A DNA stretch of 64,000 bases from Nectonema munidae (taxonomy: Eukaryota > Nematomorpha > Nectonematoida > Nectonematidae). The stretch lies in NCBI GenBank assembly GCA_030549495.1, contig JAUIRK010000288.1, positions 186,001 through 250,000 of the forward strand. Direction: 5' to 3'. Made by a program: the position numbers and the translations under genes. Each line of letters begins with the position of its first letter. Positions within the stretch are counted from its first letter, which is position 1. This document shows positions 1-18,841 of this stretch, piece by piece. The notes beneath the pieces are model-generated. The model saw only the letters and a program-made list of their open reading frames with translations, ran no database searches and was not told the DNA's origin.

Positions 1-125
1 TTTATAGAAACTGTTAGCCCCCCTTCCCCTATGTATAGATGATCCTCGGCTTTATGACCTGTCTAAAAAAGGTTGTTTTATAAAACTCTGTATAATATAC
101 AAGTATTAATGATCACTTATGTTGT

Positions 126-261
126 TTAACCCATTTAAGGCCAAGCAAAGCAGACGATATCTAAAAAAACGCAGACGATTTATATTCAGTCATTGAAAAA
201 AGCAGATGAATATGAAATTACTTATGTTCCAAAATAGGAACATTGGCCGTAAATGGGTTAA
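126..261. mobile_element. TTAA-bounded MITE, piggyBac-like, copy 1
   Basis: A 136-bp element bounded by TTAA on both sides, with inverted ends reading TTAACCCATTTAAGGCC and, on the opposite strand, TTAACCCATTTACGGCC. The interior carries three spaced GCAGACGAT-like motifs, and a palindrome near the right end (TGTTCC..GGAACA). It has no coding capacity. TTAA target duplication is the hallmark of piggyBac transposition, so this is inferred to be a non-autonomous piggyBac-type MITE. It is roughly 85-90% identical by eye to the reverse complement of the copy at 7183-7320. Confidence 0.75.
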
Positions 262-2624
262 AGAAAAAAAACACATAGTAAAACATTTATTCTTTCATTT
301 TAATGTTGAAATACTTTAATACAAAAAGTTACAAATCCACATGAATTTGAACTAAAGTAATTTTTTGCGCGTTACAAATGAATTTTCTAGCTTTACCTTT
401 TGCACATATATATATATATATGAATTTTTTTCTATATATGTGCATTCTGCAACTCTAATAGTCCCTATGTTAATCTGGCCCTGCATAACCATATGGAAGA
501 TAAAAAAACAAAATTTTCCTAAAAAAATTTCTAGAGATTTTATATTTCAAGAAATTGGATTTATCACTTCTTCTTGAGTATATATATAAAGAAGTGCTTA
601 ATTATGAAAAATAAGTGATGTTGTTACAGCTGAAATTTATGAATAGGAAATTTTGACTATGATTGAATTTCTCACTACATAAGATTGTTATGATAAAGTT
701 TTTGAAAAATATTTATATTTCCCGCCTGAATTCCATTTTTGCCCAGAAGTGGGCGATTAGCTCATGGTTAAGAAACTCTGGCATAGATAGTGATAAAGCA
801 AAACCTGTCAGCATCACTGTAAAAGCAATTCTATAAATAATAATTACAAACAAAGAAAATCTTAGAAAAACGCGATAAAATTGTAAAAAATAAAATATTT
901 ATGATAATTATTTTTCACCTTGAATTTTTTTTATCACATCGCATAACTTTTGCTCCAAAAAATGATAAATTTTCCAAAAGTTTTGAAAATTTTTGTTTTT
1001 GCACTTATAATAAATATATTAAATATGAATAAAACAGAAATGATATTTCCATTCTAAATAGTCAAACCTGTATAAACTTTTAAATTGGAATTGTCTCATT
1101 TAAAAATAATATAAGAAGTGTGAGGGTGTATATCCAAAGGAGATTTTGAGAAAACAAGAGTCGTAAACTGTTTTCAGAAGAAATTAGAATAAAAATGAAA
1201 TATATTCTAGTGTGTGTGTGTGTGTAGTGTACATGTAGTCGCAATTCTGTAAGTACTTCAAGTCAGAGTTAGATGCTCAAGCCTTCGACTCAGTCGACCT
1301 GCTAGTTAATTATTGTTTTGTTGGGCCAATGGTCAGTCGGTTCAATTGTTGCGAGTTCAATAGTCAGTTTACGTAAAAATTCACTTGTGAAGCTATGCGG
1401 GTAAAAAATTAATTTTCGCCACCCGCGTGTATCTGTTGGCGTGTGTCAGTCAAGTTTTGGGTTTGTAGGGGGATGGGGGTACAGAAATTTTGCTCATGCA
1501 GGACTTTAGTGCAAGCGTTTATTTATTATCAATTAAAATCTGTTATTAATTTATTTAATTAGTTTGCAGAGAGTTAAAAATCAAATTTTTTTCTTTATTT
1601 AGTTAGATAATTATTCGCAAATCACCGGCTAAACAATGCTAAAAAAGTTTTCATAAATTAATATGTACTGTTTTTAGTTGTTTTTCGTCTTTTTAATTCT
1701 AATTTTCATTTTGCAATTCCATTTTGTATTTTAGAAAGATGAAATGGATCATCAAAAATAAGAAATTGAAGTAAAAATGGCATAATATTTCATGCAATAG
1801 ATATATAATAATTCTACTTTACTCTCTTCTATATAATACACCTTCATGCTAAAATTATATCGCATTTGCATATACTTTCCTTATTTTGTCATATAATTAC
1901 ATATATCTGACTACTATTATTTTCTTTAATTATTAAATTCTTTCTTAAACAATAATAATATTATCTATATATAATATTGGAAATTTTTATTATTTTTAAT
2001 TAGATTATTTTGGGAGAAGTTCAACGATTTTTTTGATACAGTTTATATCTATATATATATAATATATATTTATGAAACGTTGAATAAAAAAACTGAATTT
2101 AAATTGAGTTATATTCAATATTCAGATTAAAGAGATATGACAGAAAATCTCTATGTAATTTTATAGCACTTTACCAATTAAATGAACATCTATTTTATTA
2201 ACTAACCCAAGCTCTAACTGAATTATGAGACAAGGTTTAACTAATTTACATTAATTATTTTTTAAATAGGGAGTAGATAAGTCGGTGATAGGTATTTTAA
2301 AAATATCTATGAATTTTGTGCAAAATCAATAACCCAACTTACTTCACACACACACAAAATTGTTTTGTTAACTCGTTATACAACTTTACTCAAATATTGA
2401 AAGCTTCTTACACCACATAGACATGAAAAGTTATAGCAATAATGAAGAAGAGTAGAAAGAATAGGAAAAAGGAATAACAGAACAACTACAATATAAAGAA
2501 TAAAATAATGCGTTTTGAAGTGCTTGGTATTACCCATTAAGAAAGAAACCTAAGGAATTAAGGAGATAAAAATATGTTGTTCCAAATTAATATCGTGAAG
2601 ATAAAAAAGAGAAGAAAATATATA
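262..2624. other. AT-rich intergenic DNA, no gene seen
   Basis: Low-GC sequence with no credible ORF or RNA gene. It holds a short (TG)n run at about 1209-1226 and several AT-rich palindromic stretches (for example around 2045-2070). The open frame at 365-577 has no recognisable protein features and is treated as chance. Confidence 0.5.
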
Positions 2625-2764
2625 TTAACCCATTAACGACCAGAATAATCAGACGATATCTATAGTAAAAAGCAGAAGATTTGTATTAAAAAGCATTAGT
2701 AAATGCAGACGATTCACATTTTTGTAAAGTCGAAATATGTCGACTGTGGTCGATAACCGGTTAA
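2625..2764. mobile_element. TTAA-bounded MITE, copy 2
   Basis: A 140-bp element flanked by TTAA, with ends TTAACCCATTAACGACCA and the inverted counterpart TGGTCGATAACCGGTTAA. The interior shares the CAGACGAT / GCAGACGATT motifs with copy 1, but the palindrome beside the right end is a different one (CGA.ATATGTCG). It is about 93% identical by eye to the copy at 3970-4109, so the two are recent relatives. It is non-coding. Confidence 0.75.
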
Positions 2765-3969
2765 TAGTTCACTAAATTTAAAAACATCTTTTGACAAGAA
2801 AAACAGTTAGAACACTTTATATATTTTACTAATCATTGATGAGGTGTAGTTTGATATCTTTTTGAATCTCCACAAAAGAAAGAGATATAGAGCAAAAATG
2901 AAATGTTTGAGGACTTAATATTTCGAATGGCTTAATTTTTTATTTGGCTTGTAAATTTTGGTATCATAGTCCTTGTAAAATTATTAAAATGGCGAAATGA
3001 GCAGCCTATATTTATTTCCCATCAAATATAAGGTTTTATTTTATTGAATTGATTTCAAAAATGATTATTACATCTCTATACTCAAAAATATACTATACAA
3101 TTGTAAGTCCTGATTAACTTTTTCAATTTTATAAAATTTCTTCGCATTTTGTTTCTTTTCCAATCAAAAAATGATTAAATAGAACTGAAAATTGTATATA
3201 CAATACATATAGATGAACTTCACTAGTGAAGGGGAGGGGTGTAGCAAATTGGTTATTTTTGACCCTCCCCCCCCCCCCCCCTATTATAATTAAATGATAT
3301 TTTTTATATAATTTACTAACATATAGCATTGATTGTAATTAAAATTAATCTTCTTAAAATTATATAATTAAATTTATTGAATTTTGAATTTTAGGTGAGC
3401 TATTAAAACATTTTTCCACATTTTTTTTTCTGATCTCTGCAAATTCTTTCAAAAATGGACACTTTAAATAAGGATATTAATTTTTCATTTATCGTGAACC
3501 AAGTTTTTTGCAGTTTGCAATTTTTTCTAACCCAAAACTAACTCTTTTGTATTATACTTTTATTTTTGACCTCCCTTTTTCTGTAAAACTCCTCTCCCCC
3601 ACTCTGTAACTTTATATAAATGAATGAAAAAACTATAAGTATTTTTGCGAGATTAATTAATTAACTATAGTTAGTAGATTGCTAGTAAAGTAATATTGTT
3701 AACTTAAAATTAATACGAAATTCAAGCGTTTTAAAATACTGACTAAATAAGAAATTAAATAACAACAATACACATATAATCTAATTATAAGCATTGTTAC
3801 AAAATATTTGTTTCTTTTAAAACGCTAGAAAAGGATGTCGTCTCATAGAACGTCTCACTTTAAAAAGCTCTTCATAGCTCGGCTATTTAGTTAGCTTGTG
3901 AGTGTCAGTAAAACAAATAATTTGTTAATATTACAAATTAGTTATTTAATTTATTTCTTTAAAAGGTTA
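2765..3969. other. Intergenic DNA with a 15-bp poly-C tract
   Basis: No gene is seen. A pure C run lies at 3267-3281, next to a G-rich patch at about 3229-3240. The open frame at 3129-3329 on the minus strand spans this low-complexity sequence and is rejected. Confidence 0.45.
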
Positions 3970-4109
3970 TTAAATCCGTTAACGACCAGAATAATCAGAC
4001 GATATCTATAGTATAAAGCAGAAGATTTGTATTAAAAAGCATTATAAACGCAGACGATTCACATTTTTGTAAAGTTGACATATGTCGACTGTGGTCGATA
4101 ACCGGTTAT
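3970..4109. mobile_element. TTAA-bounded MITE, copy 3
   Basis: Near twin of the 2625-2764 element, in the same orientation. The left end is TTAA; the right end has decayed to TTAT. The same internal CAGACGAT motifs and the same ATATGTCGAC palindrome block are present. The two copies lie only about 1.2 kb apart. Confidence 0.75.
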
Positions 4110-4501
4110 ATAGTTAGTCAGCCATAAACAAGGGTACCATGGGTGCCGTCCCCTCCCTCAACACTGACGAAAACTTGACCAATTAGAAAATTAGTTTTTA
4201 CAACTAAAAATACCTAATATGTATAATTAAAACGAATTTTAGTCAAATTAAAGAAAGTTGATATTTCATTTTAACTTAACTAATTGAAACAGTTTTGCAA
4301 TCTATTTTAAAATTGAATGTGAATAATTCATATTTTTCACTCTCTCCTTGCGAAGAAATCCTAGTAACTTCTCTGTATAGTTATAGTTATTTAGTTTTTT
4401 AGTTTATTATTAACTTAGTTTATTAATTTGTTAAATAGTTAATTAGGTGTTTAATTAATTATAGTAAGTTAGTTTTAAAACTAATTAGTTAATTAGAATT
4501 A

Positions 4502-4634
4502 TTAATAACCCTTTAAGACCGAGGTTTTTGAAAACTACTCGTCTTCATATTTTTTCAATGAATTTTTATATAATTTAAAGCGAACGATTTTTATTTATGG
4601 GACACTGGTGTCCGTCTCGGTCTGAAATGATTAA
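4502..4634. mobile_element. TTAA-bounded MITE, variant subfamily, copy 4
   Basis: Bounded by TTAA. The ends are related but diverged: CCTTTAAGACCGAG on the left and CTCGGTCTGAAATGATTAA on the right. The palindrome near the right end is GGACACTGGTGTCC, different from copies 1-3. Between the ends it shares a CAATGAATTTTTATATAA core with the 6717 element. It is non-coding and assigned by termini and internal similarity. Confidence 0.6.
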
Positions 4635-6716
4635 AACAAATAAATTTATAATTGTTTCAAAACCAAATTATATATACTTACTTCATTTACGCTAACTAGC
4701 TGATAAATTAACTAACTGGCTAACAAACTAACCGATTTATACTATTATATAAAAGAAAATTTTCAAAAGGAATTAAAGTTTTTTGTATAAATCGTTTGGA
4801 AAATTTATACTATCGCATAAAAATCCAAAAAAAGCTTATTTAGGACCCATATGTTTAAATGTTAAGGAGACTGGTAAAAGAAAAAAGTGCAAAAGCTTTT
4901 ACCCATAAATTAATGTATTGGAGGAGAAATAAATATCATAAAATGAGTGGATCTGATAAAAAATAATGAGATGAAAGAAAAATGTTAAAATTATTTACAA
5001 CGCTTGCATAGGAAAATAAATGGAGTTGTGTGATTGTTTGTCTCTGATAGTGTATTCGGTGAATAAGTTGGATGCTGCAAGAGATATATTGAAGTTGTTT
5101 TCACCAAGAACTCAGCGTTTACTTAATGAAGTTGACCTTGTCTCTTGTGCACGGTCGTTCTTGAATCATGAATGACAATGAAAACGGATAGTACGCTGCT
5201 AAATGCTTCAAGCCATTCTTAAATTAACCATAACCACCTAAATTGATACTCAATAGCCAAGATGTTCCTTCCCTCTCCTCTCGCTGTACTTGACGATTCG
5301 CTTTTCATATTTAAGAGGTGAGTTTGGTTGAACTATTGGAAATATAATCTCCAAACAGAGCTTTCAACAAATGAAGAATCTTCTACCCAGAATTGTTATA
5401 GGGAGAGGTTTTACAATTATGCGCTCAGTTGGAGTGAAATATCTACAATTGATATACGATATTCGAAATGGCGAATATAACCATATTTATTCTAATATGG
5501 TCAGTGAAAGTTGACTGATCGATCATTTGGGATGTTTGGTGATAATTCATCATAAGATACTTAGTCACATGAACGTTTTTAGCTAAAACTTTCTCAGCAC
5601 AAAATAATTATTTGAGTAATATAATTAAAATAATTTTTAATCGATACAATAAATTGTAACCAATAAAATTTCAAATAAATGTAATGTAAAAAAAGTTTTT
5701 TTTAATTTTTGAAAATTAAAAAATGTTTCATTCTTTTTTATAAAGGACTAGACTGTAAAAAACCTTCATTTTTAAAAATGTGAAACTCATACCACAAAAA
5801 CATTTTTGATAGATACATGATTGTTTGAAAAAAATTACATACAAATTTAGTGTATCATATTTTGTATTTCCTGAAATATTCAGTTGAAAATACAGATGGA
5901 GTAAAAAGGCATGGTGCATACTACAACGGTTAAATACCGGTTATTAAGTTTCAACCATGTTAGGGCTGGAGAGGGGTGGGATTAAAAAAAATTATTTAGT
6001 AAATATTGCGAAATAGCATGAGGAATTTGAATATTAGAAAAAAACATCATGTATTGTGAAATTTTTTTTACATTTTCAAAATTTATATTTTGTCTTAGCA
6101 AATATAAACTACAAACCAAGTCCTACAAAAGCAGATGCTGTTTCAAAAGAAGACATCTTAATTAAAGTTTTATCACAATGATCTTCGTTATCTATTTCAC
6201 CACATTTTGTGCGAGAAAACATTTTTAAATTGATTTTCCCAGCATAATCGTACATGTTATTTTATACATGCAAAACAAAAAATTAGAAATCGCATAGATA
6301 TAGTGTTTCTAAATAATAACAATAATATTATCTTACATTGCTATACTTGAAAGTTTCCGAAGTTTTATATACATGTGTTTGCTTTAGGAGGGAAATTGTA
6401 CCCCCCCCCCCCATAGCACCCATCTTGGCTACGTGCATAAATCAGGCTCTGAAAATTTCTTTACAAAAATATAAAATATTTAAATAACTACATTTATCCA
6501 AACTAAAATGTTTGGCTTAAATTGGAATTTTTAATTTATTTATTAAGCAAGCAAGATACGTATCTCAAAATAAAGTCTAATTTTCCCTATAAATATTTTA
6601 AAATTATAAAAATCTATTCACACAAAAAAGTGAAAAAAATTAAATATTTCAAGAATTCCATTTCATCCAATCAAAAACATTTTGTGTGAAATTAAGATCT
6701 TTGATGAAATAATACC
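4635..6716. other. Intergenic DNA, possible decayed MITE end at 6401-6450
   Basis: No gene is seen. At 6401-6412 there is a 12-C tract, followed by CATCTTGGCTACGTGC. Adjacent to poly-C, that resembles the right end of common invertebrate hAT-type MITEs, but no matching left end was identified. AT-rich TTAGTTA-type low-complexity sequence occurs at about 4380-4500 and 4690-4740. Confidence 0.35.
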
Positions 6717-6849
6717 TTAATCCTTTCAGGCATTGGTTTTCCAAAATTAATCGTCCGCTTTCCTTTTCATTGAGTTTTTATATAACTGAAACAGATCATT
6801 TTTATTTTATGCGATACTGGTGTCCCATTGTTCCTGAAAGGTAAATTAA
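6717..6849. mobile_element. TTAA-bounded MITE, variant subfamily, copy 5
   Basis: A 133-bp element between TTAA sites. The left end is TTAATCCTTTCAGGCA and the right end is TTCCTGAAAGGTAAATTAA, which is inverted. The inner block ACTGGTGTCCCATTG matches copy 4 and, inverted, the 32408 copy. It is non-coding. Confidence 0.65.
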
Positions 6850-7182
6850 TCGGTAGATTAATCAATAAAAACAAGTATTTATAAATTTTTTTTTATGAAA
6901 CTGCTTTAAATATATTAAATTTTTGTCGGTCAAAAAATTTATACTTTTTTTCTCAAAAAATATGTCACATTTTTAGTTTTTAAGCGTGTCCTTTTTCACG
7001 TCAAGGTTGTCTTGTTTTATATTAAAATTAAAATAAAAAAAGAAACTAAACACTTTGAGGTCCAGTGTGAGACCGGAGTGACAAGAAATGAAAATTGTCC
7101 GTTTTAAATATAGAAAATTTGATTGAAAAAGAATGCAGACGATTAGTCATCGAAAAGAAACTTAAATTTAAAATAAACGAAC

Positions 7183-7320
7183 TTAACCCATTAAGTCCCA
7201 ATGTTCCCATTTGGGAACATAAGTAATTTCATCTTCGTCTGCTTTTTTCAATGTCTTTGAATATAAATCGTCTGCGTTTTTTTAAATATCGTCTGATTTC
7301 TATGGTACTTAATGGGTTAA
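7183..7320. mobile_element. TTAA-bounded MITE, copy 6, inverted relative to copy 1
   Basis: A 138-bp element with excellent ends: TTAACCCATTAAGTCCCA on the left and, inverted, TTAATGGGTTAA on the right. A near-perfect palindrome TGTTCCCATTTGGGAACA sits about 18 bp inside the left end. On the minus strand the body repeats the three GCAGACGAT-like motifs of copy 1. The minus-strand open frame crossing it (7229-7423) is incidental. Confidence 0.8.
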
Positions 7321-9230
7321 AATGAAAAATAATGAGCTTAGATTGAAATGTTGTATCAATGAAATGTTTACACAAACGATGAAGGATAAAAATGAATATA
7401 AATAGATCAAAGTGTGCGCGCATCTGTGGGATAAAATAAAGTTTTGTGTCTCAGGAATCAGAACTCAAAAGTAGAGTAATAAGAAGAGATTTACCTATTT
7501 TTATGGCGCGAAAGAATATTTAAGCAATTTAGAGTGCAGTTTGTATATAGAAGAAGATATAGGTGAATGGAAATGTTTTATTATTATTCAAGAAAAGGAA
7601 GGACTCATCAGTTGTACAGCGAGGGCTTTATCTCTTTCTCTCGCTCGCTCTCTCTCTCTCTCTCACTTTCTCTCTCGCACAAAGAGTTTGACGACAATTA
7701 TGACTTTATTAAGTATTCTTTGAGTTTCTTTCAATTTTGAGAAGGTATATCACATAATAATCCTCATCCATGTCAAAATTAGTCACATGCATTAAAGATT
7801 ATTATAGACATAATAAATGATGTTCTATCAGAAAGAACGGCTAGTCGACATTTCTTGATTTATGATGTCAAAAAAGCAGGCTGTGAATAATGGGGTGGCT
7901 GACAAACTGCTATATCCACAATATGTTAAAATGTGAATATTTAAATGTCCGCCATAATAACATTTCCACAAATTTTTGGATATAAGTTTGAGCATAAGAT
8001 TGTAGGACCACGTTTCTTCTCAATCCAATTTTCGAATGAAGTTCAATTCAAGGATAAGGTTCTTTAGATTTTGTGATATTATAGCAGTGTAGAGAAGTTT
8101 TATTCTGAGTGTAGTTTACTATTTACATCGTTTCCTTATAATTGGGCATACAAAGGATTGCAAGTTCTCTTGTACTCGCTCATCATCACTAACCCTGTAT
8201 TCTGTTAAGGACCGGTTTTGGGTATGAAGCCTCACGAGTTCTGCAATGTGTATCAAATCCAACCTTAATAATTTTGGCGTTTTTCTTCCTGAGGCTTCAA
8301 CTGGCATCTATTTGGTGTTTAGAATGGGGCGGCTCAATTTTTACATTATCAAACAGGGACAAAAATCGTATTGAAAAAAATCAAGAACTTTTTTTTTAAA
8401 TACATTGAAAGTAAAAGATATGTTTTTATACTTTAAAAAGGTATGAACAATCAAAACTCTTTTTTAACATATTATGAATGGAAGACCGCGGGATTCTTAA
8501 AAGTCCTAAAAAAATTTCGTTCTTAAGCGAAGACAAAACCAAGACATCTGGCAACCCTATGTTCGACGCGACTCCGAAATACATATACAAGAGAATTTTC
8601 AATTTCAAATTATAACATACACCTTGTATGCACAATTATAAGTAAACCATTACCAATAAGCGGAGGAATGTAGACTGAATTGAAAGCCAAATAATGCATT
8701 CAATTCATAAGTATAAAATGATCATTAGAATCAACCGTTGACTGATAGTTGTCCGATTCTCCCACACAGCTACTAGACAGCAGTTCACACTTCTCGCCCA
8801 GAGCCTAGAAATTCCCAAGATAGGTTTGTACACTTACAGTGTGCTACGATAAGGCTTAAATCAACTGATCAATGATCAATGTATTTGAATATGATAAAAC
8901 GATAATCATATCTAATGTAGTTTGTTAGGAATTAAGTTTTTGATTGTAATTTGGCAAGCGTGTTATATATTGAAAACAAATTTCATGTGATTTTGGACTA
9001 ATTTGTTAAATTTTAATTCATGAGACATTAAAAGTATAGGGAAGTTAGAGTTATTTAAGTAATAAAAATAGCATAAAACATATGTGTCTATTAATTGTTT
9101 TATGGATACTCATTCATCAGTCATTGAACGTATATGCAAGTAGAGTCAATAAAATAGTTGAATTTGCTTAAAACATATGTGTCAATTAACTGTTTTATGT
9201 ATATGTAAGTTATTAGTTAGTTAACTCAGT
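7321..9230. other. Intergenic DNA with (TC)n tract; one doubtful small ORF
   Basis: A (TC)n-rich tract runs from about 7628 to 7680. The minus-strand open frame 8119-8307 (62 residues) has more balanced composition than its surroundings, but no motif I recognise and no visible splice context. It could be an exon or transposon debris. A direct repeat of about 36 bp (AAAACATATGTGTC...TGTTTTATG) occurs at about 9075-9110 and 9171-9206. Confidence 0.35.
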
Positions 9231-9337
9231 TAGTACTAATGTTCCCAAAGGAAACGCAGGCGAACTCTTGTTTTAAATAGAATTAATTACTGAAGGTCTG
9301 CCTTCTCTTTCGGAACATTGCTACTAAATGGGTAAAT
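9231..9337. mobile_element. Decayed TTAA-type MITE, copy 7
   Basis: Retains CTAATGTTCCCAAAGGAAAC on the left and GGAACATTGCTACTAAATGGG on the right, matching the palindrome and terminal blocks of copies 1 and 6. The flanking TTAA sites are degraded. Assignment rests on these short blocks only. Confidence 0.4.
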
Positions 9338-9824
9338 TAGTTATTTGGTTAGTAGTAAAGTTAGATGATAAGCTCGTTGGAAACGAGACAAAGCAGACAA
9401 GTTTATTGAATCTTTATTGATTTCAGTTAAAAAAAAGTTCATCGTATGATGTTCATTATTTAATCATTGATTTAATATGTTAATTTGTTAGTTTGTAAAA
9501 TTAAAATAATAACTAATTAAACTATAGTTATTATTTATCGTTATATCATTGTATTATAATTATTATATCCTACGATTATGACCTTTGTTATGAATACTCA
9601 TTAGTATAAGGATGCAAAGTACTGCGTTAAGTTCAATTCAACATAAAGCACCTGTATTTTGATGCATTTAGTATAAGATACCTACAGATGCATAATCTTA
9701 ACGCGATACAAAACATATGTTTGTAAAAATATTTGGTAATCTATCCATAAGAAGAAAAATTCAATTGTTCGAAAATTTAAATATTTACTTTCACCAAGAT
9801 TTAAAGATTTGGGATAATCTAAAT

Positions 9825-10917
9825 CAGTGATTCTCAGCATGGTCCATGTAGACCACCAGTGGTTCATATAGCTTTCTGGTGGTCCATAGAGTATTCTTAT
9901 AGCCATAATTTTTTTTAGCTATTTCACAAAAATGTAACTAATATAATATTGAGTTTAATTATGTACATGGCCATTATATTTGAAAATTTCGAAATTGCAT
10001 AGGTATTATGCAATGCGAATTTTTTTTAATTTTTTATTCATATAAAAAATGATAAGTGAACCTTGAACAATGTTAATCTTTTGATAACAAGAGAAAAATT
10101 TTTTTTTAAATAAGTATTAAAAATAATTCGCAAATCACTCTTGTCTTCCACATGTGGTGGACACCCATGACTATTATGACACAACTGTACCTACATCGGA
10201 ATCCACGATTACATGTTTTGCCCATCATGGATGTCTTGATGTAGACTTTGAAAGAAGATTGAAGATGGATTCACTCTGGTTTGTAGACCTAGAAAATTAC
10301 GAACCTGGAGATGAAAATGTTGAGTTGGCTGAAATGTGGTTGGACTTGAAAGAGAATATGAAGTACAAAGAAGGTGCTTTTGCCTATATATCGATAAAAT
10401 GCTCACACCCAAATATTTTTCAAAATCTAGAAGCAAGCATAATTTCTTTCCCTACCAACTGGTTCATGGAATCTTGATTTTCATCTAACTAAATTATATC
10501 TCAACAAGAGAGGAACAATCAGACTAAGACAAAATGACTTCATAAAAATTAATCATGATACTTCGTGTCAGAAACATCAAGATCAAGATAGTCACCAGCT
10601 GAATGGACTAAAACTGAATGACTTCATTAAAATTGATTTTAATATACTGAGTTTATCCTTCACGCCCCAGCACTTAAGCTAACAAATTTTGCCCAGCACT
10701 TATAGGGTTTTAAGAAAGATTGTTCTTCGACACCTCAGAAGCAATGTCATTCCTGTGAAACTAATCCTCATTTTCTATTTTTTTCAAGAAAGATTTTATC
10801 TTTTCATAAAATATTTTAGTCCGAAAATGGAACAGCGTAAAAGTTAAAGTAGAAGTGGTCCATCGGAATTTTTAAAGAAAAAATGGTCCATGGGTCGAAA
10901 AAGGTTGAGAAACACTG
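9825..10917. mobile_element. hAT element with perfect 8-bp target duplication
   Basis: The element starts CAGTGATTCTCAGCATGGTC and ends with the inverted GGTTGAGAAACACTG, classic hAT (Charlie/Buster-like) termini. It is flanked by a perfect 8-bp target duplication ATCTAAAT at 9817-9824 and 10918-10925. Just inside both ends sits a repeated ATGGTCCATG block, plus further TGGTCCAT copies. At 1093 bp it is far shorter than an autonomous hAT, so it is a deletion derivative or non-autonomous element. The intact duplication suggests a fairly recent insertion. Confidence 0.85.
10154..10477 (+). pseudogene. Possible hAT transposase fragment inside 9825-10917
   Basis: An open frame of 107 codons inside the hAT element. 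It includes SLWFVDLENYEPGDENVELA followed by an acidic/lysine-rich stretch. The pattern loosely resembles the late region of SCAND3/FAM200-like (Buster) transposases, where an E-rich 'ELAE..LDLK' block follows a phenylalanine/tryptophan-rich segment. None of the hAT catalytic blocks (QIDEST, CTDGAPSM) is present, so it cannot be functional. The assignment is inferred mainly from its position inside a proven hAT insertion. It could instead be unrelated captured sequence. Confidence 0.4.
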
Positions 10918-10925
10918 ATCTAAAT

Positions 10926-16454
<5,529 letters not shown>

Positions 16455-17656
16455 GATAATTATGCTTTTAAAAAGCATCACAGTACTGAATCAATGATCT
16501 TTACTTTAGTAAATGACATACAACAGAATAAATCTAAAAACCTGCATACATTTCTTCTAGCCATAGACATTCAATCAGCATTTGATACTCTTGACAGAGA
16601 TATTTTACTCAATATTATGGAAAAAAAGATTGGTCTATGTTCTAATGCTTTAAATTGGCTTCATTCGTACTTTGAATGTAGGTCGCATTGTACGTCGATT
16701 GATGGTTTCTTATCCAAATCTATTGAGGCAGAACATGGGGTTCCACAAGGCTCTGTGCTTGGCCCGTTCTGTTTTAATATCTATGTTTCAGTTCTTCTTG
16801 ACTTCATAAAAGATGCAGGCTTCAAAGTTCTAGCATATGCGGATGATATATATATTTACACTCCTTTCCATGACAATTTTTCAGTTTTAACTTTACACAG
16901 AAGAATTCCAGAATTTTACTCAAAACTTAAGAAAGAAATGAATAAATTAAGACTGAAACTAAATGATAAAAAAACACAATTAATTGTTTTTACTTCATCC
17001 TCTCAATCTTCTTTTGAAAAAATCAAAGTTGGAGAACTGGTTTTTGAAATCAAACAAGAAATAAACATTCTTGGAGTGCCACTTGACAAATTTCTTAATT
17101 TTGATGCTTTCATTATCAAAAAAGTTAAAGAGGGCTACATATTTTTGAAAAATTTAAGACCGCTGAAAAAATTCTGTCAAAGAGTCATCTCAAAACGTTA
17201 GTTAATGCATACGTTGTGAATCGATTCGACTATTGCAACTCTCTTTTATATGGACTATCAAAAATTAAGCTAAGAAAACTTCAAATTTTGCAAAATGACT
17301 GTGCTCGTTTGATTCTTGGCAAAAAAAGGCATGAGAGTGTTACCAACTTTCTTCCAGAACTTCATTGGCTGAACATTGAACAAAGAATTGCCTTTAAGAA
17401 TATACTTCTAGTCTACAAATGCCAGAAATACAAGAAACCAAGTGCTTTAGCTTACACCATTGAAAAAAATAACTCATTTTCTGTCATAACAACTTGTGAT
17501 TACACAACTCCAGTCTATAAAGCATGTAAATTGTGGAATGTTTTGCCATCCTACTTAAAAGAAACTGAAACTTTGGAAATTTTTAGAAAAAATTTAAAAA
17601 CTTATTTTTTTATCAATTTCAATGGAATGATAAGCTCATTGAACATGTATATATGA
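16455..17656 (+). pseudogene. LINE ORF2 fragment, reverse transcriptase C-terminal part, one frameshift
   Basis: The reading frame is open from the array junction (DNYAFKKHHSTESMIFTLVN), although the first ATG is at 16494. Visible RT blocks are LAIDIQSAFDTLD (first catalytic Asp), GVPQGSVLGPFCFNIYV, and AYADD (catalytic Asp pair). After the RT comes the CR1/L2-type tail with RFDYCNSLLYGL, LQILQNDCARLI and LHWLNIEQRIAFK. A single-base loss around 17170-17180 shifts the frame, so the tail continues in another frame from about 17180 to the stop at 17656. The endonuclease and ORF1 are missing because of 5' truncation, so the copy is dead. Confidence 0.9.
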
Positions 17657-17668
17657 ATTCTCTCATAT

Positions 17669-17708
17669 CGCGTGACTGAACCTTTATATTTTAATATGTA
17701 GTTGCGCG
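17669..17708 (+). promoter_or_regulatory. 3' UTR hairpin of truncated LINE
   Basis: CGCGTGACT can pair with AGTTGCGCG across a 22-nt loop to form 9 bp including two G-U pairs. The same two arms occur in the full-length element at 23177-23221. In related LINEs, 3' hairpins are what the reverse transcriptase binds to start target-primed synthesis; that role here is inferred. Confidence 0.6.
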
Positions 17709-17736
17709 TTAAATAAATAATTCCTTCCTTCCTTCC

Positions 17737-18809
<1,073 letters not shown>

Positions 18810-18841
18810 TTTTTTTTTTCATCTTCAACTCCAACATAAAA

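Noticed and set aside
740-800. tRNA-like A-box (GGCGATTAGCTCATGGTTAAG)
   Set aside because: No B-box or cloverleaf partner sequence follows at the right distance.
7541-7723. 60-codon ORF on the plus strand
   Set aside because: Half of it is the translation of a (TC)n tract.
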